The position numbers and the translations under genes were made by a program. 64,000 nt of DNA from Hymenobacter setariae (GTDB lineage Bacteria; Bacteroidota; Bacteroidia; Cytophagales; Hymenobacteraceae), in the NCBI RefSeq assembly GCF_007713685.1, contig NZ_VMRJ01000007.1, positions 1-64,000 on the forward strand, given 5' to 3'. The stretch's first letter is position 1; every line of letters begins with the position of its first letter. This document shows positions 42,425 to 52,059 of this stretch, one piece after another. The notes beneath the pieces were generated by a model, which did no database searches, was not told the DNA's origin, and worked only from the letters and a program-made list of their open reading frames with translations.

Positions 42425-43921
42425 ATGAAAATCCCACCCGCCGCCCTCCTGCTGGGGGGCCTGCTGCTTGGCACCGCCGGCTGCAAAACCTTTCTCGACC
42501 AACCCGTGCTGGGGCAGTACGAAGCCAGCCAGTTTTTCACCTCCGACACCAACGCCATCTTGGCCGTGAACGCGGCCTACGTGCCTCTCTCGTTCCGCGA
42601 TGCGTCGTCGAACGCGCTGTGGGTGCTCGGCGATGTGGCTTCCGACGATGCCGTGAAGGGTAGCAACCCCGGTGACCAGGCTGACTTCGAGAATATTGAT
42701 ATTTTCAACATCACGCCCATCAACTCGGCCGTGGAAGCGCAGTGGCGGCGCTACTACGACGGCATTCTTAAGTGCAACGTGGTGCTCGACGGCCTGCCCG
42801 CCGACAATGCCAGCGTGAGCGCCGCCGTGCGCCAGCAGGTGGTGGGGCAGGCGCAGTTTCTGCGGGCGTACTATTACTTTCAGCTGGCGGCCATCTATGG
42901 CAATGTGCCGCTGCGCTTGAAGGTGGAAACGCCCGCCGAGTTGCAAAGCCCGGCCGTGCCCCAAGCCCAGATATACGCGCAAGTAGAACTGGACTGCCAG
43001 GCCGCCATGGCCGCACTGCCCGCCACCTGGACCGGCACCGACGTGGGCCGCGCTACCAAGGGCGCCGCCATGGCGCTGCTTGCCAAAACCTACCTCTACG
43101 AACAGAAATGGACCCTGGCGGCCCAAACCGCCCAAGCCGTGGAGGCCCTAGGTACCTATAGCCTGCTGCCAGTGTTTGCCGACAACTTTCGGGCGGCGAC
43201 CAAGAACAACGCGGAGGCTATTTTCTCGGTGCAGCACACCACCGGCCTCAGCCCCAACCAGGGCAACAACCTCAACCAATGGTTTGCCCCGCGCCCGCAG
43301 AATGGCTACGGCTTTTTCTGGCCAACCCAGAGCCTCGTGGACAACTTCGAGCGCACCTCGGCTGGCGTCGTGGACCCTAGGCTCGATTATTCGGTGGGCC
43401 GCAGCGGACAGTCATTTTTCGGTGTGACCTACGACCCTACCTGGAGCGGCACAGGCTACGTGTCGAAAAAGCACTTGCAGCCGCTGACCGAAATCCCGAC
43501 CACCACCAAGGGCGATGGCAACCTGAACTTCCAGGCTATCCGCTATGCCGACGTGCTGCTCATTGATGCCGAGGCATCGAACGAAGCCGGCAACAGTGCG
43601 AACGCCCTGAAGGCGCTGAACCAAGTGCGCAAGCGCGCCCGCGAGAGTTATCTCTACGACACCTCGCTGCCTAACTCGGGCACCGTGCCCACCGGCCTGC
43701 TGCCCGACATAACCACCACCGACCAAAGCCAGCTGCGCGACGCCATTCGGCGCGAGCGTCGCTCGGAGCTGGCGCTGGAGTTTCAGCGGTTTTTCGACAT
43801 CACGCGCTACGGGCAGGCCTACGCTCAGCAGGCGCTGGCCGACCGGCCCAACTTCAACTATAGCCGCAACCGCTTCTACCCCATCCCGCAGAGCGAGCGC
43901 GACACCAACAAGGGCTTGTAG
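42425..43921 (+). CDS. SusD/RagB family outer-membrane lipoprotein
   Basis: A 498-residue glycan-binding lipoprotein. Lipobox LLGTAGC (Cys near 20), then the SusD fold: AQFLRAYYYFQLAAIYGNVPLR, KGAAMALLAKTYLYEQKW and RYADVLLIDAEASNEAG, ending NRFYPIPQSERDTNKGL. Partner of the SusC immediately upstream; the LamG lipoprotein follows after 35 bp, so the genes are likely one operon. Confidence 0.94.
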   Translation: MKIPPAALLLGGLLLGTAGCKTFLDQPVLGQYEASQFFTSDTNAILAVNAAYVPLSFRDASSNALWVLGDVASDDAVKGSNPGDQADFENIDIFNITPINSAVEAQWRRYYDGILKCNVVLDGLPADNASVSAAVRQQVVGQAQFLRAYYYFQLAAIYGNVPLRLKVETPAELQSPAVPQAQIYAQVELDCQAAMAALPATWTGTDVGRATKGAAMALLAKTYLYEQKWTLAAQTAQAVEALGTYSLLPVFADNFRAATKNNAEAIFSVQHTTGLSPNQGNNLNQWFAPRPQNGYGFFWPTQSLVDNFERTSAGVVDPRLDYSVGRSGQSFFGVTYDPTWSGTGYVSKKHLQPLTEIPTTTKGDGNLNFQAIRYADVLLIDAEASNEAGNSANALKALNQVRKRARESYLYDTSLPNSGTVPTGLLPDITTTDQSQLRDAIRRERRSELALEFQRFFDITRYGQAYAQQALADRPNFNYSRNRFYPIPQSERDTNKGL

Positions 43922-43956
43922 CCGCCTTTCCTTCCCACCCAACTCTTCGCTAGGTT

Positions 43957-45027
43957 ATGAAAAGCTCTAAATTTTACGTGTTGGTGCTGTCCGGGCTGCT
44001 CGGGGCGCTGACGTTTGCCTCGTCGTGCTCGAAAGACAACGACGACACCGCGCCCGTGGGCAACGTGGATAAAACCAAACTCACGGCCCTGATTGACTCC
44101 GTGACCGTCGGCTACAACGCCGCCGTCGAGGGTAATAAGCCCGGCAACTATGCGCCCGGCGCCAAGGCCAATCTGAAAACCGCTCTCGACCTCTCGACCG
44201 TCACCAAAAACGACGCGAGCTACAACCAAGCTGCCGTGAACGCGACCGTCGCCAACCTGCGGCGCGCCGTCACGGCCTTTAAGTCGGCTTTGGTGCAGGA
44301 AGTTTCGGTGGCCAACCTAGTGGCGCAATGGAAATTTGAGGGCAATGCCAATGACGCTACCACCAACGCCAACAATGGCACGCTAAAGTCGGGCCCCACT
44401 GGCCCTGGCACCGCGCCCGGCGATGGCGGCACACTGCCCATGCTGGTGGCCGACCGCTTTGGCCAGGCCGGGCAGGCTTATGAATTTAATAATGGCGCTT
44501 ACATCGAGGTGCCGTACAAGGCGGCGCTCAACCCGCAAGCGCTCACTATTAGCCTGTGGTGCAAGCGCTTTGATGGCAACGATGCCAACTACCTAGTGTC
44601 GCTGAATCGCTGGCAGAGCTACAAATTTCAGCTGCAAGGCGCGGGCAAGCCCTTTCTCACCGTGGGTACCACGTCGACCATTGCGGACAAGGACGCTGAT
44701 TCGGGCATTGTGCCCATCAATACCTGGACGCATGTGGCCGTGTCGTACACCGATGGCAGCATGAAGTTTTACATCAATGGGGCGCTGGTCAAAACTTGGA
44801 CCGACGTGAAAGGGCCGCTCAAAACTGCCCCGCAGGCCGTGCCGCTTTGCATTGGCCAGCAGCTACCTAAGGACGTGTATAACAGCACGCCCACCGGCGG
44901 CCAAGCCACTGGCTACTTCGACTACTACGGCCCGGCCTTTTTCAAGGGCCAGATAGACGACATTCGCCTCTACAACCGCGCCCTGACCGATGCGGAAGTA
45001 CAGTCTATCTACACCATTGAGAAATAG
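43957..45027 (+). CDS. LamG-domain lipoprotein with FIVAR-like segment
   Basis: A 356-residue surface or periplasmic lipoprotein with lipobox FASSC (Cys near 25). Residues about 30-115 look like a FIVAR-type helical repeat (LTALIDSVTVGYNAAVEGNKPGNY...YNQAAVNATVANLRRAV). The C-terminal 220 residues form a concanavalin A-like LamG/GH16-fold jelly roll (VAQWKFEGNANDATTNANNG, LTISLWCKRFDGND, WTHVAVSYTDGSMKFYING, GQIDDIRLYNRALTDAE). Probably binds the target glycan beside SusD. No catalytic residues recognised. Confidence 0.85.
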   Translation: MKSSKFYVLVLSGLLGALTFASSCSKDNDDTAPVGNVDKTKLTALIDSVTVGYNAAVEGNKPGNYAPGAKANLKTALDLSTVTKNDASYNQAAVNATVANLRRAVTAFKSALVQEVSVANLVAQWKFEGNANDATTNANNGTLKSGPTGPGTAPGDGGTLPMLVADRFGQAGQAYEFNNGAYIEVPYKAALNPQALTISLWCKRFDGNDANYLVSLNRWQSYKFQLQGAGKPFLTVGTTSTIADKDADSGIVPINTWTHVAVSYTDGSMKFYINGALVKTWTDVKGPLKTAPQAVPLCIGQQLPKDVYNSTPTGGQATGYFDYYGPAFFKGQIDDIRLYNRALTDAEVQSIYTIEK

Positions 45028-45084
45028 CGCTTGCTTCTCAGCGGCTTTCTACGCTTTCCTACCCTCTTCACTTTCCGAAACTGC

Positions 45085-46296
45085 ATGCGCAATTTCCCTC
45101 GCTACGCCTATTGCCTCGCTGGCGGCACGGCCCTACTAGCCCTCCTAGGTGGCTGCAACGGTTCTCCTAAAACTGATACCGCGGCCACCACATCGACCGC
45201 GAAGCCATCGGCGGATACTACGGCAACGGCCGCCGCTGGCCCCAGCTGGGCGCTGCTGGGCTTTGCCAAAGCCGACAGCGCCAACCCCATCATGGGACCT
45301 AGCACGGTGGGTAAGTTCACCGACCCCATCCTGAAAAAGATGGTCCTGTGGGAAGAAAAGGACGTGTTCAACCCCGCCGTGGTGGTGCGCGATGGCAAGG
45401 TCTACATGTTGTACCGGGCCGAAAACAAAATCACCACTTTTGGTAAAGCTTCGCGCGTGGGCCTGGCCAGCAGCACCGATGGCATTCACTTTCAGCGCGA
45501 GCCAGAGCCGGTGCTCTACCCCGCCAACGACGCCCAGAAGAAGTACGAAACCGGCGGCACCGAAGACCCTAGGGTAGTAGAAGACGATAAGGGTAGCTAC
45601 TACATGACCTACACAGCCTACGACGGCAAGCTAGCCCGCCTGCACGTAGCCTCCTCGCCCGACCTGCGCCACTGGACCAAGTACGGCAATGCCTTTGGCG
45701 GCAAGTACCTGGATAAATGGAGCAAGTCGGGCTCCATCGTATCGAAATACGAGACTGATGGCCGCATCGTGGCTGCCAAAATCAAGGGCAAATACTGGAT
45801 GTACTGGGGCGACGCCCAAATCTGGCTGGCGACTTCCGACGACCTCATCCATTGGACACCGCTGGAGATGGCACCCGGCGAAAAGCCGCCCGTGCCGCTG
45901 CGCGCCCAAGCCCTCACCCTGCCCAATCTGAAAGTCGTGCTGCCCACCCGCGCCGGCAAGTTCGACAGCGACCTTGTAGAATCGGGCCCGCCCGCCATGC
46001 TCACCGACCAGGGCATTCGCCTGATTTACAACAGCCGCAACATCCCCGCCATTGGCGACAAGTCGTTGCCCGAAGGCACTTACACCGCCGCCCAGGCGCT
46101 GTTCGATAAAGACGACCCCACCAAGCTGCTCCAGCGCATGGACACCTACTTCATGCGACCCGAAAAGCCCTACGAAACCACTGGTCAGGTCAACCAAGTG
46201 GTGTTCTTAGAAGGCTTGGCGCGCTTCAAATCCAAGTGGTTTCTGTATTATGGCACCGCCGATTCGAAGATTGCCGTAGCCGTACGGCCACAGTAG
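45085..46296 (+). CDS. GH130 family lipoprotein, beta-mannoside phosphorylase/hydrolase
   Basis: A 403-residue protein with lipobox LLGGC (Cys24), a Thr/Ala-rich linker, then a five-bladed propeller. The GH130 signature GGTEDPRV is at residues 157-164, preceded by NPAVVVRDGKVYMLYRAEN. The Asp of EDPR is the family's general acid. Members act on beta-mannosides, for example of N-glycans or mannan. Whether this is a phosphorylase or a hydrolase depends on phosphate-binding residues that I could not judge. The ATG at 45085 is preferred to an earlier frame start. Fourth in the SusCD operon. Confidence 0.85.
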   Translation: MRNFPRYAYCLAGGTALLALLGGCNGSPKTDTAATTSTAKPSADTTATAAAGPSWALLGFAKADSANPIMGPSTVGKFTDPILKKMVLWEEKDVFNPAVVVRDGKVYMLYRAENKITTFGKASRVGLASSTDGIHFQREPEPVLYPANDAQKKYETGGTEDPRVVEDDKGSYYMTYTAYDGKLARLHVASSPDLRHWTKYGNAFGGKYLDKWSKSGSIVSKYETDGRIVAAKIKGKYWMYWGDAQIWLATSDDLIHWTPLEMAPGEKPPVPLRAQALTLPNLKVVLPTRAGKFDSDLVESGPPAMLTDQGIRLIYNSRNIPAIGDKSLPEGTYTAAQALFDKDDPTKLLQRMDTYFMRPEKPYETTGQVNQVVFLEGLARFKSKWFLYYGTADSKIAVAVRPQ

Positions 46297-46327
46297 CTAG
46301 GTGAATAGGTAATCGCGAATCCATTTA

Positions 46328-46408
46328 TTCTGTCCTGCTGACGCAGGAAGCATCTTATCACGCAAGGTTCTACCCTGATAAGGTGCTTCCTGCGTCAGCA
46401 GGACAGAA
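46328..46408. repeat. Inverted-repeat element, family C
   Basis: TTCTGTCCTGCTGACGCAGG and its complement enclose GAAGCATCTTATCACG / GATAAGGTGCTTCC. The arms are about 33 bp with a short centre. It lies between the GH130 gene and the MFS gene. Confidence 0.85.
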
Positions 46409-46505
46409 CATGGGCTTTTTAGAATTCTTAACCTGACCCTACCCTAGGCGGCTGCAAATGCGGGGCCTTCTCTTTCTTTACAAGTCTCTCCCATTTATCC
46501 CACCT

Positions 46506-47783
46506 ATGCAACCTACCGCGGCCATCAGCCCACCCGCCAAAGCTCCATTCACCGAGAAGAAATACATTCCCACGCTGATTTTTGTCTCGTCGCTGTTCAT
46601 GCTGTGGGCCATCGCCATCACGATGGGCGACGTACTCAACAAGCACTTCCAAAACGTGCTCAACGTCAGCAAAGCGCAGTCGGGGCTGGTGCAGTTTTCC
46701 ATCTTTGGGGCGTATGCCGTGATGGGGATTCCGGCCGGCTTGTTCATGAAGCGCTTTGGCTACAAGCGCGGCGTGCAACTGGGCCTAGGGCTGTATGCCC
46801 TAGGTGCCTTCCTGTTCGTGCCCGCGGCCAATGCTAGTTCGTTTGGCTTCTTCCGAGGCGCGCTGTTTGTGCTGGCCTGTGGGCTGGCCACGCTGGAGGC
46901 GGTAGCGCACCCCTTCATGGCCGCGCTCGGCGACCAGCGCACCAGCGACCAGCGCCTCAATTTCGCGCAGTCGTTCAACGGCCTAGGGGCGGTGATAGGG
47001 CCGCTGCTAGGTAGCTACTTCATTCTCAGCGGCGAAAACTCGCACACGGCCGGCGACTTGACCTCTGTCAAGACCTTGTACCTGTTTATTGGTAGCGTCA
47101 TTTTGGCCATTGCCGTGGCGTTTTCCTTCGTGAAAGTGCCTGCTCTGCAAGACGCCCACGCTGCCGATGCTCATGCCGACACCGAAGCCGGCTTTTATGC
47201 GGGCACTGCCGACGCGGCAGTAGCGCCTAAGGGTCTGCTACAGCATGCGCACTTTCGGTGGGCTTGGCTGGCGCAGTTTCTCAACGTGGCAGCGCAGGGC
47301 GGCACCTGGGCCTTCTTCATCAACTACGGCGTCGAAAAAATGCACTTCACCGATGAGGTGGCCGCCGGCTATTTTTCCCTGTTTATGGTGCTAATGATGA
47401 GCGGGCGCTTCGTGGGCACCTTCCTCATGCGCTACGTGGCCCCCAACCGCCTGCTAGCTGTCTTCGCCCTCGCTAACGTGGCCATGTGCCTGATTGTGGC
47501 CCAAAGCTGGGGCTGGCCCTCGTTCATCGCGCTGCTGCTGATTAATTTCTTCTTCAGCATCATGTTCCCCACTATCTTTTCGCTGGGTATTAAGGACCTA
47601 GGGCCACAAACTCAGCAGGCTTCGTCCATCTTGGTGATGGCGGTGGCAGGCGGCGCGCTGTTTCCCTACCTTATGGGCAAAATCGCCAACCACAACATCG
47701 CGGCGGCCTATTACCTGCCCATTATTTGCTACGCCTTTATCGCGCTGTTTGGGGCGCGGCTCTACCGGGTGGCAGATAAGTAA
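46506..47783 (+). CDS. Sugar MFS transporter, FucP-like
   Basis: A 425-residue sugar:proton symporter type protein with twelve helices. The N-terminus (KKYIPTLIFVSSLFMLWAIAITMGDVLNKHFQNVLNVSKAQSGLVQF) is typical of the FHS/FucP family. Other landmarks are GAYAVMGIPAGLFMKRFGYKRG and FNGLGAVIGPLLGSYF. It follows the GH130 gene across a family C repeat and probably imports the released mannose or mannosyl disaccharide. That substrate is inferred from context. The ATG at 46506 is preferred to a start 16 codons upstream. Confidence 0.88.
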   Translation: MQPTAAISPPAKAPFTEKKYIPTLIFVSSLFMLWAIAITMGDVLNKHFQNVLNVSKAQSGLVQFSIFGAYAVMGIPAGLFMKRFGYKRGVQLGLGLYALGAFLFVPAANASSFGFFRGALFVLACGLATLEAVAHPFMAALGDQRTSDQRLNFAQSFNGLGAVIGPLLGSYFILSGENSHTAGDLTSVKTLYLFIGSVILAIAVAFSFVKVPALQDAHAADAHADTEAGFYAGTADAAVAPKGLLQHAHFRWAWLAQFLNVAAQGGTWAFFINYGVEKMHFTDEVAAGYFSLFMVLMMSGRFVGTFLMRYVAPNRLLAVFALANVAMCLIVAQSWGWPSFIALLLINFFFSIMFPTIFSLGIKDLGPQTQQASSILVMAVAGGALFPYLMGKIANHNIAAAYYLPIICYAFIALFGARLYRVADK

Positions 47784-47811
47784 ACGCTAACTTAGGAGGT
47801 CTTTAAAATTA

Positions 47812-47849
47812 AAAAAGCCGCCATGCTTCGACAAGCATGGCGGCTTTTT
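47812..47849. terminator. Bidirectional terminator after the glycan locus
   Basis: AAAAAGCCGCCATGCTT, loop CGAC, AAGCATGGCGGCTTTTT. Confidence 0.85.
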
Positions 47850-47887
47850 GTATCTAGTAACTAGTAACATTACCCGCTTTCGGCTGG

Positions 47888-48688
47888 CTACTTACCTAGC
47901 TCCTCGGCGCGGTCGCGGGCAGCGGTAGCCCCGGCAATAAGTCCTTCGCGCACGGCGGTCTGGCCGAAAGCGCGCATAGCCGCCTCAGTGGTGCCGCCCT
48001 TCGACGACACACGGGCAATCCAGTCTTGGCAGCTGAGGCCGGCTTGGCTGTAAAGCTCTACTGCGCCTCGGAAGGTTTGGCTGACTAGCAATTCGGCCTC
48101 GGCGGGTGCGAAACCCATTTGGGCGGCGGCCGCCATGAGGGCTTCCATGCAGTAGTACACGTAGGCGGGGCCGCTGCCCGAGATGGCGGTACTGGCATCG
48201 ATGGCCGCTTCGTCTTCTACATACACCGTTTTGCCGGTGGTCGAAAGTAGGTTTTGTACCTGCACTAGTTCGGCGCGGGTCACCTCGTCGGTGCTGGTAA
48301 AGGCCGTCATACCCATACCGATTTGGGCGGGCAGGTTGGGCATGGCCCGGATAACTTTGGGCGTACCTAGGGCATCGCGCAGGGTGCTTATTTTCACCCC
48401 CGCCATGATGCTAATGATAACCTGCTGCGGTTCCACCAGCCCGCGTAGCTGCTCGAACAAGGCACCTGAATCCTGCGGCTTCACCGCCAGAATGATGATA
48501 TTGACGCCCGGCACGCAGTCTTCGGGCTGGCCCCAAACGGTACCAACTTCGTGGGCCGCGAGGGCCGCCACACGCTCGGGCGAGCGAGCTAGCAAACGCA
48601 AATCGAGGCGCGAGGTAACGTGGGCGCGCACAAAACTACGGGCGTAAGTAAGGCCCATATTACCGCCGCCAATGATAAGAATTTTCAT
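47888..48688 (-). CDS. proC: Pyrroline-5-carboxylate reductase
   Basis: A 266-residue NADPH-dependent enzyme for the last step of proline synthesis. It has the Rossmann loop IIGGGNMG, then ILAVKPQD, VISIMAGVKISTL, RAMPNLPAQIGMGMTAF, and the C-terminal signature SGSGPAYVYYCMEAL...RVSSKGGTTEAAM, all family hallmarks. Convergent with the MFS gene; the next minus-strand gene is 163 bp away. Confidence 0.95.
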   Translation of the reverse strand: MKILIIGGGNMGLTYARSFVRAHVTSRLDLRLLARSPERVAALAAHEVGTVWGQPEDCVPGVNIIILAVKPQDSGALFEQLRGLVEPQQVIISIMAGVKISTLRDALGTPKVIRAMPNLPAQIGMGMTAFTSTDEVTRAELVQVQNLLSTTGKTVYVEDEAAIDASTAISGSGPAYVYYCMEALMAAAAQMGFAPAEAELLVSQTFRGAVELYSQAGLSCQDWIARVSSKGGTTEAAMRAFGQTAVREGLIAGATAARDRAEELGK

Positions 48689-48850
48689 AGCCTATACGCA
48701 GGCCAGTACTTCTAAATGAAGAACCGGCTTATCTGAAACTCATGAAATACAAACTGGCTATTAACTGGTTACATAAAATGTAACCACGTTGCAAATTAGG
48801 CAAGCATTATTTTGCAACAATAATGCACTAAGCTTACCTCTGGCTTTCGC

Positions 48851-49990
48851 TTATACTTTCCATATCCACTTCCTATGGTATAAAAAGTTCAGCACCACCA
48901 TCCAGATAAGCAAACATACCACCGCGCCGGCTAATGACGCATTGCGCGGGTCGCTAAAAAATGGCGCGATGCCGCTCTGATACAGCCACTCTTGTAGGCC
49001 CATTTCCTTGCCCCCAGGCCCAGCTAAACGAAACATCCCGAACGTGCGAGAGAGCAACGCCGACCCTACGAATACGGCAATGGCATTGACCCCGAACGCG
49101 ATGGCGGGCGTAGCCCAGCGCCGGTGGCTCTGCACGTCGCACAGCCAGTAGAGGCTAGCTAGCACCACCAGCGCCAGCCCACCCGTGAACAGCACAAAAG
49201 AGCTTGTCCAGAGGGCTTTGTTGATGGGAAACCAGATATTCCAGAGCAGACCTAGCAGGGCCGACAGCACACCCGCGCCAAGCAGCCCCCGCACTTTGAC
49301 CGTGGCCCTTAGGTCGGGGCGCCGCAGCCACTGCGCGGCTAATCCGCCCAGCAAGCCGGTACCTAGGGCGGGCAGCGTGCCAAGCAGCCCCTCGGGGTCC
49401 CAGGTGCGCGACTGCTTCCAGAGGTGCGGCTCGGTGAGTATGGTGCGGTCGAGCCAAGCCCCTAGGTTGGTGGTAGGCTCGAGGTTGGCGGGGCCAAAGC
49501 CGGGCACGGGGACTACTTGCAGCAGCACCGCGTAGCCGAGCAAAAAGACACCCAGTAGTATTACGCGTGTGCGCCAACTGGTAGTCAAATACAGAAGGCT
49601 ACACCCTAGGTACACCAACCCAATACGCTGCAACACGCCCAAAATGCGCACCGTCGAGAAGTCGAAATGCGGGTAAAGCGAGGTTAATAGCCCCAGCCCA
49701 AACAATACCGCTGCCCGCCGCACTACTTGGGCAAGCACCGGCCCTTGCGGCTCGTGGCGCTGCTTTACGCCGGCCAGAGCGTAGACCAGGCTAATCCCTA
49801 CAATGAAGAGGAAGAAAGGAAATACCAGGTCGGTAGGCGTGCAGCCGTGCCAAGCGGCGTGCTCCAGCGGCGGGTAGATGTGGCCCCAGTCGCCGGGGTT
49901 ATTTACTACTGTCATCGCCATCACGGTGAGCCCGCGGAAGACGTCGAGGCTGGTGAGGCGGCCAGTAGTGGCAGGAGTAGCAGTGGGCAT
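48851..49990 (-). CDS. NagX-like heparan-alpha-glucosaminide N-acetyltransferase family membrane protein
   Basis: A 379-residue polytopic membrane protein with about ten helices. The N-terminal LTSLDVFRGLTVMAMTVVNNPGDWGHIYPPLEHAAWHGCTPTDLVFPFFLFIVG is the signature of the NagX/HGSNAT group, which acylates amino sugars across a membrane or is thought to import GlcNAc-derived sugars in some Bacteroidota. The ATG at 49990 is preferred. Next upstream (to the right) is a GHL10 glycosidase, separated by a family C repeat, so a glycan-processing role is plausible. Confidence 0.88.
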   Translation of the reverse strand: MPTATPATTGRLTSLDVFRGLTVMAMTVVNNPGDWGHIYPPLEHAAWHGCTPTDLVFPFFLFIVGISLVYALAGVKQRHEPQGPVLAQVVRRAAVLFGLGLLTSLYPHFDFSTVRILGVLQRIGLVYLGCSLLYLTTSWRTRVILLGVFLLGYAVLLQVVPVPGFGPANLEPTTNLGAWLDRTILTEPHLWKQSRTWDPEGLLGTLPALGTGLLGGLAAQWLRRPDLRATVKVRGLLGAGVLSALLGLLWNIWFPINKALWTSSFVLFTGGLALVVLASLYWLCDVQSHRRWATPAIAFGVNAIAVFVGSALLSRTFGMFRLAGPGGKEMGLQEWLYQSGIAPFFSDPRNASLAGAVVCLLIWMVVLNFLYHRKWIWKV

Positions 49991-50043
49991 AGGCGGCAGC
50001 GCTAGGTGAGCGAATAGCCCGCAAAGTAGCTCACTCAGCAAAA

Positions 50044-50136
50044 ACGACTGTCATGCTGACGCAGGAAGCATCTTATCACGTCGGAGCGAGGTGTTCAAAC
50101 GTGATAAGATGCTTCCTGCGTCAGCATGACAGTCGT
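50044..50136. repeat. Inverted-repeat element, family C
   Basis: ACGACTGTCATGCTGACGCA to ATCTTATCAC and its perfect complement, arms about 37 bp, centre about 19 bases. The cleanest copy of the family in the window. Confidence 0.9.
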
Positions 50137-50156
50137 TAGGGAAATAATCGCCTAGG

Positions 50157-51998
50157 TTACTTCAACCCAAACAAGCGAGCGAAGAAGCCGCGGCGCCGCT
50201 TTTTCACTGGCTCCTTAGTTTTGACTTTCACTTTCGCAGCTTCGGCGCGGGCCATTTCGGCGGCTACCGGCGAGCTTGGGCGGGCAGCGGGCCTAGGTGC
50301 CGGCGGGCGCACGGCCACTGGGCGGTGGTCCTGGGCCGGCATGTTGAGCGGCGCGGCGGCTAATACTTCGACCGGCAGCTTGCCTTCGGAGAACACCCGT
50401 AGCGGGGGGCTCTCGTTGTGCAGACGGTCGACGGCGGTGAGGAAGTATGCATAGGCCGTGCCTTGGTGGGCTGTAGTATCGGCAAAGGTGGCGGGCTGCC
50501 CTAGGCCGGTGGGCCGCACCACGGCCAAGATGTGGCGCGGGTCGGCGGGCGACATGACTTGGCCGCGCTCGAAGCGGTAGAGCACGTAGTAGGCGGCTAG
50601 GTCGCCATCGGCGGCCGGCACGGGGTCGGGCGCCCAGGTGAGGGTGGACACGTTGCGGGTGCGGTTGAGCACCATTTCGCGCACCGGGCGCGGGGCCAGG
50701 CTATCGAGCCAGGGCATGGTGGGCACCAGCGCTGGGGCGCGGTAGAGGTCGAGGCGCAGCGAGTCGGTGGTGTGCAGCGGATTATTGAGCAGCGAGTTGG
50801 CCGAAAAGTACACGCTGCCCTGCACATCGTCGGGGTAGCTGCGGTTGAGGCGCACCTGGGTGGGCAGTTCGCGCGGGTTGCGCCAGGCGGTATCGGAGCG
50901 AGTGCTTTCGCGCATGCGGTACATGCCGTGCCCGATGTAGAGGTGGCGGTCGAAGCGGTTGCGCGTCCACCACTCCACCATCGTGGCGTAGGGCACCAGC
51001 TTGAACTTGGTGCTCCAGTACAGCTGCGGCACGATGTAGTCTATCCAGCCCGAGCGCAGCCACAGCCGCGAATCGGCGTAGAGATTAGAGTAGCTGGGCT
51101 GCCCGGCGCGGGTGTCCGAGCCATCGGGGTGAGCGCTCTTGTTCATCCACACGCCGAAGGGCGAAATGCCAAATTTCACCCAGCGCTTGGCCGCCCCGAT
51201 GCTGTCGTGCAAGTCGTGGATGAGCGTGTTCACGTTTTGGCGGCGCCAGTCGGCCAGCCCTAGGTTGTCGGGGTTTTGCTCGGCAAAGGCTTGCTCGTCG
51301 TGGAAAACCTGGCCCGGCTCGGGGTACGGGTAGAAGTAGTCATCGAAGTGCACGCCATCAATATCATAGCGCCGCACTACGTCGAGAATCACGCGCTTGA
51401 TGTGGGCGCGCACCTGGGGCAAGCCGGGGTTGTAGAGGTACTGCTTGGCGTACTTAATAAACCACTCGGGGTGCTGGCGCAGCGGGTGGTTGGGCGCCAG
51501 CGAGCGCGTCACTGTGTCCATGGTGGCGCGGTAAGGATTGAACCAGGCGTGGAACTCCATACCGCGCCGGTGCGCCTCCGCAATGAGGAAAGGCAACGGG
51601 TCGTCGCCCTCGCTGGGCGCCTTGCCCTGGCGGCCGGTGAGGTACCGGCTCCAAGGCTCTAGGTCCGATTTGTAGAAGGCATCCGACGCGGGCCTGATTT
51701 GCACGAACACCGCGTTGAGGCCGGCGCGCTGGCCGGCGTCGAGCAGGCGGCGGTACTCGCGGCGGTACACTTCCGGCGATTCGCCGCGCTGGGTGGGCCA
51801 GTCGATATTGGCCACCGTGGCAATCCAAAAGGCGCGCAGTTCGCGCTTGGGTGGGGCGGGTGCATCGGCGGCTTCGAGCAGCACGGCCGACCTTGTGAAC
51901 CTAGGGCTCGGCAGGGCGGCTTGGGCCCACAAGGCCCCCGGACCAGCCCACGAAAACACAACGAGCAGTAGACAATAAACCAACGAGAAAGAACGCAT
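50157..51998 (-). CDS. Family 10-like glycosidase (GHL10)
   Basis: A 613-residue secreted protein. It has a signal peptide (FSLVYCLLLVVFSWAGPGALWAQ), then a GHL10 TIM barrel (ELRAFWIATVANIDWPTQRGESPE, NAVFVQIRPASDAFYKSDLEPWSRYLTG, EFHAWFNPYRA, GVHFDDYFYPYPEPG), a fibronectin-like domain, and a basic Lys/Arg-rich tail (KVKTKEPVKKRRRGFF). GHL10 enzymes are related to glycoside hydrolases; substrates are mostly unknown. The ATG at 51998 is preferred. Divergence from neighbours and the NagX-like gene beside it suggest glycan turnover. Confidence 0.88.
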   Translation of the reverse strand: MRSFSLVYCLLLVVFSWAGPGALWAQAALPSPRFTRSAVLLEAADAPAPPKRELRAFWIATVANIDWPTQRGESPEVYRREYRRLLDAGQRAGLNAVFVQIRPASDAFYKSDLEPWSRYLTGRQGKAPSEGDDPLPFLIAEAHRRGMEFHAWFNPYRATMDTVTRSLAPNHPLRQHPEWFIKYAKQYLYNPGLPQVRAHIKRVILDVVRRYDIDGVHFDDYFYPYPEPGQVFHDEQAFAEQNPDNLGLADWRRQNVNTLIHDLHDSIGAAKRWVKFGISPFGVWMNKSAHPDGSDTRAGQPSYSNLYADSRLWLRSGWIDYIVPQLYWSTKFKLVPYATMVEWWTRNRFDRHLYIGHGMYRMRESTRSDTAWRNPRELPTQVRLNRSYPDDVQGSVYFSANSLLNNPLHTTDSLRLDLYRAPALVPTMPWLDSLAPRPVREMVLNRTRNVSTLTWAPDPVPAADGDLAAYYVLYRFERGQVMSPADPRHILAVVRPTGLGQPATFADTTAHQGTAYAYFLTAVDRLHNESPPLRVFSEGKLPVEVLAAAPLNMPAQDHRPVAVRPPAPRPAARPSSPVAAEMARAEAAKVKVKTKEPVKKRRRGFFARLFGLK

Positions 51999-52059
51999 CA
52001 ACGGCAGGCGGGCAGCAAAAATCACGCTGCAAGTTACGCCCCGCGCGCGCGGGCTTTCT

